64,000 nucleotides of DNA, taken from positions 1 through 64,000 of the forward strand of contig NZ_JYCN01000026.1 of the NCBI RefSeq assembly GCF_000876655.1, in the 5' to 3' direction. The notes under the pieces were generated by a model. It was not told where the DNA came from. It was given only the letters and a program-made list of their open reading frames with translations, and searched no databases. A program made the position numbers and the translations under genes. This DNA is from Arthrobacter sp. SPG23. GTDB lineage: Bacteria > Actinomycetota > Actinomycetes > Actinomycetales > Micrococcaceae. Shown here piece after piece: positions 11,104 to 17,983 of the stretch. Within the stretch, counting starts at the first letter, position 1. The number at the start of each line of letters is the position of its first letter.

Positions 11104-12600
11104 CTACGCGCCCAGCAGGGCGTTGATGGGACCGCGGGCGAAGTAGATCAGGAAGCCGGCCGTGACCACCCACATCAGCGGGTGCACCTTCCGGATCTTG
11201 CCGGAGCAGGCACTGATGACCGCCCAGGAGATGAAGCCCACGCCGATTCCGTTGGCGATGGAGTAGCTCAGTGGCATGGTGACGATGGTCAGGAAGGCCG
11301 GCAGTGCCACGGAGAACTTGCTGAACTTGATCTCGCGGATCTGGGCCATCATCATGGCGCCAACAACCACCAGCGCTGCGGCGGCAACTTCCAGCGGCAC
11401 CACTGACGTGAGCGGCGTCAGGAACATCGAGCCCAGGAACAGCACGCCGGTGACCACCGAAGCCAGTCCGGTGCGGGCGCCTTCCCCGATGCCCGCGGCG
11501 GAGTCGATGTACACCGTGTTGGACGAACCCGACGTTGCGCCGCCGGCAACGGCTCCGAGGCCTTCGACGATGAAGGCCGACTTCAGCCGCGGGAAGGTGC
11601 CGTCCTTGTGCGCCACACCGGCGCTCTTGGCCAGTCCGGTCATGGTGCCCATGGCGTCGAAGAAGTTGGTGAACACCAGCGTGAACACCAGCATGGTCGC
11701 AGCGAGTCCGCCGATCCGGCCGAAGGCGCCGAACAGGTCGAACTGCCCCACCAGGGACAGGTCCGGAGCGGACACCAGCTGGCCGGAGAGGACAGGGGTG
11801 TTCAGGTGCCAGCCGCCGGGGTTGCTCGCGCTGCCGGGGCCGATTTTCATGACTGCCTCGACCACCGCGGCGAGCACGGTGGTGGCCACGATGCCGATCA
11901 GCAGTCCGCCCTGCACTTTGCGGGCCACAAGGACGCCCATGACCAGCAGGCCCACGATGAACACCAGGGTGGGGACCGAGGTGATGGAACCGTTGTCACC
12001 GAGCTGGACCGGGGGCCCCGCCGTCGTGGCACGGACAAAGCCGGAATCCACGAACCCGATGAAGGCGATGAACAGGCCGATGCCCACCGTGATGGCCGCC
12101 TTCAACTCCTTGGGTACTGCCCGGAAGATGGCCGTCCGCGCGCCGGTGACGCCGAAGAGGACGATCAGGATGCCGTTGATGACCACCAGGCCCATGGCCT
12201 CGGCCCAAGTGACCTCCTGGATCACGGCCACGGCCAGGAAGGAGTTGATGCCCAGGCCTGCCGCGAGCCCAAAGGGCAGGTTGGCGATCAGGCCGAACAG
12301 GATGGTCATGACGCCGGCGGTGAGTCCGGTGACAGCGCCCACCTGCGCTGCGGACAGCCAGCCCCCGGCAACGTCGGTGGGGGCATTGTCCGCGCTGAAG
12401 CCGCCCAGGATCAGCGGGTTCAGGATGACGATGTAGGCCATGGTGAAGAACGTGACCAGGCCGCCGCGCACCTCGCGGGCCACGGTGGAACCGCGCTTGG
12501 TGATCTCGAAGAAGCGGTCCAGGAAGGCGTTCGGCGGCTGCGGGCGCTTAGGGGCGGCCGGTTGCTGCCGCTCGTCGGAGGTGGTGTCCAGGATTGTCAT
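11104..12600 (-). CDS. NCS2 family purine permease, AzgA (guanine/hypoxanthine) type
   Basis: A 498-residue multi-pass membrane transporter, predicted to import guanine, hypoxanthine or adenine by proton symport. FLDRFFEITKRGSTVAREVRG at the N-terminus followed by LVTFFTMAYIVILNPLIL is typical of the AzgA branch, as are GLGINSFLAVAV and SSNTVYIDSAAGIGEGARTGLASV. About 12 hydrophobic segments are visible. The chosen start is the ATG at 12600; a GTG three codons upstream (12609) is possible. It follows the guanine deaminase gene by about 14 bases and so should be cotranscribed with it, matching uptake with deamination. Confidence 0.88.
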   Translation of the reverse strand: MTILDTTSDERQQPAAPKRPQPPNAFLDRFFEITKRGSTVAREVRGGLVTFFTMAYIVILNPLILGGFSADNAPTDVAGGWLSAAQVGAVTGLTAGVMTILFGLIANLPFGLAAGLGINSFLAVAVIQEVTWAEAMGLVVINGILIVLFGVTGARTAIFRAVPKELKAAITVGIGLFIAFIGFVDSGFVRATTAGPPVQLGDNGSITSVPTLVFIVGLLVMGVLVARKVQGGLLIGIVATTVLAAVVEAVMKIGPGSASNPGGWHLNTPVLSGQLVSAPDLSLVGQFDLFGAFGRIGGLAATMLVFTLVFTNFFDAMGTMTGLAKSAGVAHKDGTFPRLKSAFIVEGLGAVAGGATSGSSNTVYIDSAAGIGEGARTGLASVVTGVLFLGSMFLTPLTSVVPLEVAAAALVVVGAMMMAQIREIKFSKFSVALPAFLTIVTMPLSYSIANGIGVGFISWAVISACSGKIRKVHPLMWVVTAGFLIYFARGPINALLGA

Positions 12601-12614
12601 CTCAGCCACCGGCC

Positions 12615-13109
12615 CTAGTAATCAATCCTGGAGTCGAGCGTGTTCCAGGTGGTGAACGGTTCGAGGACCGGAGGAGCCTGCGGATCCTCGAGTTCAAGCC
12701 GGGCCACCGGCATCAGCGCATCGCGCTGGTCGTTTTCGAAGTACTCGTAGAACACTGCGTCGTCGAAACCCACGGAGGCGGCATCGTGCCGGTCCGCCGC
12801 GAACACCACACGCTCCACCCGGGCCCACAGCGCCGAGGCCAGGCACATGGGGCACGGCTCGCAGCTGGTGTAGAGGGTGGCTCCGGTGAGGTCGAACGTG
12901 CCGAGTTCACTGCACGCACGGCGGATGGCCGTGACTTCGGCGTGGGCTGTGGGGTCATTCGTGGCGGTGACGCGATTGACGCCGTCGAACGCTTGTCCGT
13001 CTGCGGTGACAATGACGGCGCCGAACGGCCCGCCGCTGTTGAGGACGTTGGCAGTGGCCAACTCGATGGACCTGGCCAGGAATTCCTGGGCCGTGACGGT
13101 GGTACTCAT
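12615..13109 (-). CDS. Guanine deaminase-like nucleoside/nucleobase deaminase
   Basis: A 164-residue zinc deaminase of the cytidine deaminase fold. The zinc site is HAEVTAI (His ligand and catalytic Glu, around residue 58) plus CEPCPMC (two Cys ligands, around residue 88). The C-terminal VFYEYFEND region resembles bacterial guanine deaminases of the short type, which turn guanine into xanthine and ammonia. The start is the ATG at 13109; longer in-frame starts upstream give an unlikely basic leader. It is the first gene of the leftward purine operon, followed by a purine permease and the xanthine dehydrogenase genes. Confidence 0.87.
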   Translation of the reverse strand: MSTTVTAQEFLARSIELATANVLNSGGPFGAVIVTADGQAFDGVNRVTATNDPTAHAEVTAIRRACSELGTFDLTGATLYTSCEPCPMCLASALWARVERVVFAADRHDAASVGFDDAVFYEYFENDQRDALMPVARLELEDPQAPPVLEPFTTWNTLDSRIDY

Positions 13110-13500
13110 GATGCGACTCCCTTTGCTGGGAAGCCGGTACGCCGAGGTGGAACGAAAAGGCCAGATGCGACGGTTACCAGGCTTCAGCATGTGCTTTTGA
13201 AGGTTAAGTTGCGCCTGGTAGATAGCTTCCCCGGTGTCCGGGGGCCCGCCTTTGGCAGAATCGAGACTAGCACCGGAACGTGAGCTGCGCCATAGGTTTT
13301 CGGAAAGTTAATTTCGTGATGTGAAATTCGGGTTTCCGCGCTGTCACAACACGTTGGCACGATTCCCGGCGTTGACGCGGCGATTCCCGCCGCCTTACGC
13401 TGATGCCCAACCGGCGCCACGGGCGCCGGACGCCTGGATCAGCAGACAGGCCCTCACTGAGCTGGAACTTCATCCGCACGCTCAGGCAGGAGCCCGCCCC
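13110..13500. other. Divergent purine promoter region, 391 bases
   Basis: No convincing gene. It separates the leftward guanine deaminase operon from the rightward 8-oxoguanine deaminase gene and must hold both promoters. The AT-richer middle (13290-13330) contains a nested palindrome listed separately. A ribosome site GCAGGAG lies 8 bases before the ATG at 13501. I cannot assign -35/-10 boxes with confidence. Confidence 0.6.
13301..13338. promoter_or_regulatory. Nested palindrome, candidate operator of the divergent purine promoters
   Basis: Two inverted repeats share almost the same centre: outer CGGAAA (13301-13306) with TTTCCG (13333-13338), and inner AATTTC (13310-13315) with GAAATT (13323-13328), around a 7-base core. 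The position between the divergent guanine deaminase operon and the 8-oxoguanine deaminase gene suits a shared operator. The binding protein is unknown. Confidence 0.5.
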
Positions 13501-14865
13501 ATGACCACGCACCCCTCCGATTCCCGGCTCTGGATCCGGAATCCGCTCACAGCCTTCACCGCCAACAGCCTTGACGCCTCCGGGGGCGTCGTGGTGGCCG
13601 GCGGAGTCATCACGGAAGTCCTGGCCGCCGGCCAGCTGCCCTCCGCACCCTGCCAGGAAACCTTCGACGCCGGCAGCCACGTCCTGCTGCCCGGCCTGAT
13701 CAACACCCACCACCACTTCTACCAGACACTCACGCGCGCCTGGGGACCGGTGGCCAACGCTCCGCTGTTCCCGTGGCTGCAGAACCTGTACCCGGTCTGG
13801 GCACGGCTCACGCCGCGCGACCTGGAACTGGCCACCACCGTTGCCCTCGCGGAACTGCTGCTCTCCGGTTGCACCACCGCCGCGGACCACCACTACCTCT
13901 TCCCCAACGGCATGGAGGATGCCATCGACATCGAAGTCCGGGCGGTGCGGGAGCTCGGCATGCGGGCCACGCTCACCCGCGGCTCCATGACACTCGGACA
14001 GGACGACGGCGGCCTGCCGCCGCAGTCCACTGTCCAGCAGCCGGACCTGATCCTGGCGGACAGCGAACGGCTCATCCGCGAGTACCACCAGCGTGGCGAC
14101 GGCGCCGTCATCCAGATTGCCCTGGCGCCGTGTTCGCCGTTTTCCGTGACCAAGGAGATCATGGCCGAAAGTGCCGTCCTGGCGGAACGGCATGACGTCC
14201 GGCTGCACACGCACCTGGCCGAAACCCTGGACGAGGAGGACTTCTGCCGGGAGATGTTCGGCCTGCGCACGGTGGAGTACCTGGAGAGCGTGGGCTGGCT
14301 GGGCAACCGGACCTGGCTGGGCCACGGCATCCATTTCAGCGATGCCGAGATCGCCGCGCTGGGAGCCGCGGGCACCGCCGTCGCGCATTGCCCCACCTCC
14401 AACATGCGGCTGGCTTCGGGCACCGCGCGGGTGCTCGAACTGGAGGACGCGGGAGTGCCCGTGGGGCTGGGAGTGGACGGGTCGGCATCGAACGATGCCT
14501 CGAACATGATCCTGGAGGCGCGGCAGGCGCTGTACCTGCAACGGCTGCGCTACGGGGCGCAGGTCCCCGTGGAGCGTGCGCTGGGGTGGGCGACCAGGGG
14601 GTCCGCGGCGGTCCTGGGCCGGTCAGACCTGGGCCAGCTGGCGCCCGGGATGCAGGCCGATCTGGCGCTGTTCAGGCTCGACGACCTGCGGTTCTCCGGC
14701 AGCCACGACCCCCTCGCCGCGCTCCTGCTGTGCGGAGCGGACCGGGCCGACCGCGTCATGGTGGGCGGGCAGTGGCGCGTGGTGGACGGAGCGATTCCGG
14801 GGCTGGACGTTGCCGGACTGATCGCTGAGCACTCGGCCGCGGCACGGAAGCTGGTGAGCGGGTAG
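13501..14865 (+). CDS. 8-oxoguanine deaminase-like amidohydrolase
   Basis: A 454-residue amidohydrolase-superfamily protein. LINTHHHFYQTLTRAWGP (residues about 66-83) provides the metal-binding HxH, LHTHLAET (around residue 237) further ligands, and LGVDGSASNDASNM (around residue 323) the catalytic Asp loop. The sequence style matches 8-oxoguanine deaminases, which convert 8-oxoguanine to urate; isoguanine or related purines are alternatives. The start at 13501 has an AGGAG site; the frame is open further upstream but without a good start. It faces the guanine deaminase operon divergently, so both genes would feed urate formation. Confidence 0.85.
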   Translation: MTTHPSDSRLWIRNPLTAFTANSLDASGGVVVAGGVITEVLAAGQLPSAPCQETFDAGSHVLLPGLINTHHHFYQTLTRAWGPVANAPLFPWLQNLYPVWARLTPRDLELATTVALAELLLSGCTTAADHHYLFPNGMEDAIDIEVRAVRELGMRATLTRGSMTLGQDDGGLPPQSTVQQPDLILADSERLIREYHQRGDGAVIQIALAPCSPFSVTKEIMAESAVLAERHDVRLHTHLAETLDEEDFCREMFGLRTVEYLESVGWLGNRTWLGHGIHFSDAEIAALGAAGTAVAHCPTSNMRLASGTARVLELEDAGVPVGLGVDGSASNDASNMILEARQALYLQRLRYGAQVPVERALGWATRGSAAVLGRSDLGQLAPGMQADLALFRLDDLRFSGSHDPLAALLLCGADRADRVMVGGQWRVVDGAIPGLDVAGLIAEHSAAARKLVSG

Positions 14866-14968
14866 GTTCCCGGGGCCTTCGCTGGCCGGTGCCTTGGCTG
14901 GCCGGTCAGCGGGTCTGGCCGCGGCAGCGGGTCTGGCCGCGGCATCCGATCGTTGCTAGCGTGGCGGA

Positions 14969-16222
14969 ATGAGCCCCTCGAAGGCCCCGGCCGAGATCCT
15001 CGACATTGACGGCACCGAGGTTCGCATCTCGAGTCCGGACAAGGTGGTGTTCCCCGAGCCCGGGCTGACGAAGCTCGACCTGGTGCAGTACTACCTCGCC
15101 GTCGCGGACGGTGCGCTGCGCGGCGCCGGCGGGCGGCCGATGGTGCTCAAGCGGTTCCCGAAGGGCATCGACGCCGAACCCTTCTTCCAGAAGCGCGTAC
15201 CGGAGAACCACCCCGGCTTCATCGACACGGCAACACTGCACTACGCGTCCGGGACATCGGCCGAAGAGGCCGTGATCCGCGATGCCGCCGGCCTGGCGTG
15301 GGTGGTGAATCTTGGCTGCCTCGACCTCAACCCGCATCCCGTGCGGGCCGAGGACCTCGAGCACCCCGACGAACTCCGGGTGGACCTCGACCCGATGCCG
15401 GGGGTCGACTGGTCCCAGATCGTCGATGTCGCCTATGCGGCGCGGGAGGTGCTCGACGACGTGGGGCTGGTGGGGTGGCCGAAGACGAGCGGCTCGCGCG
15501 GACTCCACATCCTGGTGCGCATCGCGCCGCAGTGGTCGTTCCGCGACGTGCGGCTCGCCGCAGAGACCTTGGCCCGCGAGGTCGAAAACCGCGCTCCCGG
15601 TCTCGCCACCGCGCGGTGGTGGAAGGAGGAGCGCGGCGAGAGTGTTTTCGTCGACTTCAACCAGAACGCCAAGGACCGCACGGTCGCCTCTGCGTACTCC
15701 GTCCGGCCCCGGCCCGACGCCCGGGTTTCCATGCCGCTCACATGGGACGAGGTCCGCTCCATCCGGCCGGAACAGTTCACCGTGCTTACGGTGCCCGCGC
15801 GCTTCGCGCAGGGGGGCGATCCGCACGCCGGGATCGACGACGCGGCTGGCAGACTGGACGGACTCCTGGCTCTGGCGGCCGAGCTAGGCCCCGCCGAGAA
15901 GCCGCCACGCGGCGGCGACGGCTCGGGCCGCCGGCAGTCGGTGATGCCGCTCATCGAGGTGGCCCGCACCAGGACCAAGCCCGAGGCACTCGCGGCGCTC
16001 GACGAATGGAAGACCCGGCACGCCGATCTCGTCCCCGCCCTGCACCCGGCCGATGTGCTGGTCGACGGCATGCGCGGATCAAGTTCGCTCTGGTACCGGG
16101 TGCGGGTGAACCTGCAGCACGTCCCCGAAGCGGAGCGTCCGCCGCAGGAGGAGCTCACCGCCCACTATGACCCGTGGGCCGGCAAGGAATGGCCGGGGCA
16201 CCCGGGCACACCGGGCACCTGA
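14969..16222 (+). CDS. LigD-type DNA polymerase/primase domain protein, stand-alone
   Basis: A 417-residue protein of the archaeo-eukaryotic primase fold found as the polymerase module of LigD in bacterial non-homologous end joining. Residues 10-300 cover the domain: SSPDKVVFPEPGLTK, LKRFPKGIDAEPFFQKR, the metal-binding pair D139 and D141 in LRVDLDP, and the nucleotide-binding SGSRGLHILVRI. No ligase or nuclease domain is attached. The C-terminal 110 residues (EVARTRTKPEALAALDEWK onward) look like the small segment found in some actinobacterial homologues. It sits inside the purine cluster without an obvious metabolic link. Confidence 0.88.
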   Translation: MSPSKAPAEILDIDGTEVRISSPDKVVFPEPGLTKLDLVQYYLAVADGALRGAGGRPMVLKRFPKGIDAEPFFQKRVPENHPGFIDTATLHYASGTSAEEAVIRDAAGLAWVVNLGCLDLNPHPVRAEDLEHPDELRVDLDPMPGVDWSQIVDVAYAAREVLDDVGLVGWPKTSGSRGLHILVRIAPQWSFRDVRLAAETLAREVENRAPGLATARWWKEERGESVFVDFNQNAKDRTVASAYSVRPRPDARVSMPLTWDEVRSIRPEQFTVLTVPARFAQGGDPHAGIDDAAGRLDGLLALAAELGPAEKPPRGGDGSGRRQSVMPLIEVARTRTKPEALAALDEWKTRHADLVPALHPADVLVDGMRGSSSLWYRVRVNLQHVPEAERPPQEELTAHYDPWAGKEWPGHPGTPGT

Positions 16223-16248
16223 GGCCTGCGACGCGCAAAGTGCCCATC

Positions 16249-16306
16249 GACACGCAAAAGGCCTGGCGACACCCGGATTCCAGTGTCGCCAGGCCTTGTG
16301 CGTGTC
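16249..16306. terminator. Long hairpin with 24-base arms between convergent genes
   Basis: Arms 16249-16272 and 16283-16306 are complementary at 23 of 24 positions, with a 10-base loop. The core AAGGCCTGGCGACAC pairs with GTGTCGCCAGGCCTT. It lies between the LigD-like gene and the convergent 62-residue gene, fitting a bidirectional terminator, though no U-tract is present. Confidence 0.7.
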
Positions 16307-16335
16307 ATCAGCGAAGATGCGTGTCGTCAGGCTCG

Positions 16336-16524
16336 TTATGAACGTTGGCCGCCGAAACCCGGCAGGCCGTGGACCCAGCGCGAGAAGCGGCCCGGGACAT
16401 GCTCCCGGTCTGCAGGCAGGTAGAAATCCGGATCCGTTCCGCCTCCGAGGGGGAGGTAGAACTCCTGGACTGAGGGTGCCGCCGTCTGTGCCGGTGCAAC
16501 CGGCGTTGTGTCCTGCTGGTACAT
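16336..16524 (-). CDS. Small hypothetical protein (62 aa)
   Basis: A 62-residue soluble protein starting MYQQDTTPVAPAQ. The start is supported by GGAGGA seven bases upstream of the ATG; a longer in-frame start at 16560 lacks this. Residues 1-20 are Ala/Pro/Thr-rich. The rest contains two similar pieces, EFYLPLGGG and DFYLPADRE, then a WVHGLPGFGG end. I recognise no family. It is convergent with the LigD-like gene and divergent from uricase. Confidence 0.6.
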   Translation of the reverse strand: MYQQDTTPVAPAQTAAPSVQEFYLPLGGGTDPDFYLPADREHVPGRFSRWVHGLPGFGGQRS

Positions 16525-16670
16525 CTGATCCTCCTCCGAGGTAGTTAATGGTTCATTCAAAGATTCCGCAAAATGGAAAAGAACTTTTGCTATGTGAAAT
16601 ATCCTAGAGCTGCCCCCTGGCGTTCGTCAATGGTTCCGGGCACCCTCGGTCACAATCCGATTTTTCATCT

Positions 16671-16686
16671 AGTGATGTACACCACG
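16671..16686. promoter_or_regulatory. CRP/GlxR-like palindrome
   Basis: AGTGATGTACACCACG matches 9 of the 12 fixed positions of the CRP/GlxR consensus TGTGANNTANNTCACA, including the central TA. It lies 200 bases upstream of uricase. This is a motif match by eye, not evidence of binding. Confidence 0.3.
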
Positions 16687-16761
16687 GCGATGCTCGGCTA
16701 CGCTTTAAGTCAACTCGTGGCGTAGGTCACGTAACCTGGGAGCAGCAGGCAGGGTCGTAAT

Positions 16762-16793
16762 GAGCTGGCGTCATTGGATGCCGGCTCTTTTTT
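16762..16793 (+). terminator. Intrinsic terminator upstream of uricase with no upstream gene
   Basis: GAGCTGGCGTC (16762-16772) pairs with GATGCCGGCTC (16777-16787) in an 11-bp stem with two G-U pairs and the loop ATTG, followed at once by six T residues. Orientation is plus. No plus-strand coding gene lies between this point and the LigD-like gene, which ends 540 bases earlier with its own hairpin. It may end a small RNA or act as an attenuator of the uricase transcript. Confidence 0.8.
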
Positions 16794-16846
16794 GTTGGGT
16801 CGGCTCCATCAGAAACGCGTGTGTAACACGCGCTTAATTTCAATGA

Positions 16847-16862
16847 TGGAACCTAGGTTCCA
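16847..16862. promoter_or_regulatory. Perfect 16-bp palindrome before uricase, candidate IclR-type operator
   Basis: TGGAACCTAGGTTCCA is a perfect palindrome ending 24 bases before the uricase ATG. The arms TGGAA/TTCCA are those of the E. coli IclR box (TGGAAATNATTTCCA). A nearly matching element lies before the NCS1 permease at 20586-20601. The IclR-family gene at 22278-23033 is the obvious candidate for the binding protein. Confidence 0.6.
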
Positions 16863-16886
16863 CATCACGGAAGTTGGGAATAGACC

Positions 16887-17795
16887 ATGAGCAGCAAAAT
16901 CATCCTCGGCCAGAACCAGTACGGCAAGGCCGAAGTCCGGGTCGTCAAGATCACCAGGGACACCGACCGCCACGAGATCGAAGACCTGAACGTCACCTCG
17001 CAGCTCCGCGGGGACTTCGCCGCCGCCCACCTTGAGGGCGACAACAGCCACGTCGTGGCCACGGACACGCAGAAGAACACCATCTACGCGTTCGCCCGTG
17101 AAGGCGTCGGCTCGCCCGAGGCCTTCCTCCTGCGGCTGGGCGAACACTTCACGTCCAGCTTCGACTGGGTCACCGGCGGCCGCTGGGAAGCCGAGTCCTA
17201 CAGCTGGGACCGGATCCAGGCCCACGGCGCCGAGCACGACCACTCCTTCGTGCGCAACGGCCAGGAAGTCCGCACTGCGGTGCTGGTCCGCGACGGTGCG
17301 GCCGCCCACCTCATCTCGGGCCTGAAGGACCTCACCGTCCTCAAGTCCACCCAGTCGGGCTTCGTCGGCTACCCGCGGGACAAGTACACCACCCTGCCGG
17401 AAACCACGGACCGCATCCTGGCCACCGATGTTTCGGCCCGCTGGCGCTTCAACGCCAACACGGACTTCAGCTCGCTGGACTTCAACAAGAGCTACGAGGA
17501 CGTCAAAAGCCTGCTGCTGGAGGGCTTCACCGAAAAGTACTCCCACGCCCTGCAGCAGACCCTGTTCGACATGGGCGCCAAGGTCCTGGAAGCGCACAGC
17601 GAGATCGACGAGATCAAGTTCTCGATGCCCAACAAGCACCACTTCCTGGTGGACCTCTCGCCGTTCGGCCTCGACAACCCCAACGAGGTCTTCTTTGCAG
17701 CCGACCGCCCGTACGGCCTGATCGAGGCCACGGTCCAGCGCGAGGACGCCACCCCGGCGGACATCGCCTGGTCCGGCATCGCCGGCTTCTGCTAA
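16887..17795 (+). CDS. Urate oxidase (uricase), cofactor-independent
   Basis: A 302-residue uricase, which oxidises urate to 5-hydroxyisourate with O2 and no cofactor. The two T-fold halves are visible. Hallmarks are TDTQKNTIYAF (catalytic Thr, residues about 59-69), SGFVGYPRDKYTTLPET (around residue 154) and MPNKHHFLVDLSPFGLDN (around residue 247, catalytic His). The length equals that of bacterial uricases without a fused decarboxylase domain. No 5-hydroxyisourate hydrolase or OHCU decarboxylase gene is in the window, so these steps are encoded elsewhere or left spontaneous. It is followed by a permease gene across a repeat-rich gap. Confidence 0.97.
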   Translation: MSSKIILGQNQYGKAEVRVVKITRDTDRHEIEDLNVTSQLRGDFAAAHLEGDNSHVVATDTQKNTIYAFAREGVGSPEAFLLRLGEHFTSSFDWVTGGRWEAESYSWDRIQAHGAEHDHSFVRNGQEVRTAVLVRDGAAAHLISGLKDLTVLKSTQSGFVGYPRDKYTTLPETTDRILATDVSARWRFNANTDFSSLDFNKSYEDVKSLLLEGFTEKYSHALQQTLFDMGAKVLEAHSEIDEIKFSMPNKHHFLVDLSPFGLDNPNEVFFAADRPYGLIEATVQREDATPADIAWSGIAGFC

Positions 17796-17801
17796 ACCGT
17801 A

Positions 17802-17855
17802 CCCGGTGGTTGAGCCTCTCGACGCCCCCGGGTCTCGACAGGCTCGGCCACCGGG
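17802..17855. repeat. REP-like inverted repeat of the GGTTGAGCCTGTCGA family
   Basis: Two 26-base arms, one starting CCCGGTGGTTGAGCCTCT and the other (on the opposite strand) CCCGGTGGCCGAGCCTGT, face each other around a short centre. This word (tggttgagcctgtcga) is a familiar intergenic palindrome in Arthrobacter-like and related actinobacterial genomes. It lies directly after the uricase stop and may also act as a transcription end. Confidence 0.7.
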
Positions 17856-17909
17856 CACCTCCCGGCCTCTCCCCAGCTCGACCACCTGGGCCACCAACGA
17901 TTCACAACT

Positions 17910-17935
17910 GTTAGCCAGACACCGTTAGCCAGACA
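17910..17935. repeat. 12-bp direct repeat
   Basis: GTTAGCCAGACA occurs at 17910-17921 and 17924-17935, two bases apart. It may be a slippage product or a tandem protein-binding site before the permease gene. Confidence 0.6.
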
Positions 17936-17940
17936 AAGAC

Positions 17941-17983
17941 GTCTGCCATGAACACCAAGAAAGTCTGCCATGAACACCAAGAA
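17941..17983. repeat. Duplicated start region, 21 bases with 22-bp period
   Basis: The 21 bases from 17941 (GTCTGCCATGAACACCAA and three more) recur from 17963. Each copy has an ATG. The period of 22 puts the first ATG (17948) out of frame with the permease start (17970). Confidence 0.85.

Larger units (their letters stand above)
16525..16886. other. Uricase upstream region, 362 bases
   Basis: No protein gene is visible. The region is AT-richer than its surroundings near 16560-16610 and 16660-16680. In order it holds a CRP/GlxR-like palindrome (16671-16686), an imperfect palindrome AGGTCACGTAACCT (16724-16737), a textbook intrinsic terminator on the plus strand (16762-16793) and a perfect TGGAA-type palindrome (16847-16862). 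The terminator implies a short RNA or an attenuated leader upstream of uricase. Confidence 0.6.

Noticed and set aside
16700..16800. Known riboswitch class before uricase
   Set aside because: I compared the sequence by eye with purine, c-di-GMP, c-di-AMP and cobalamin consensus words and found none; only the terminator and palindromes are supported.
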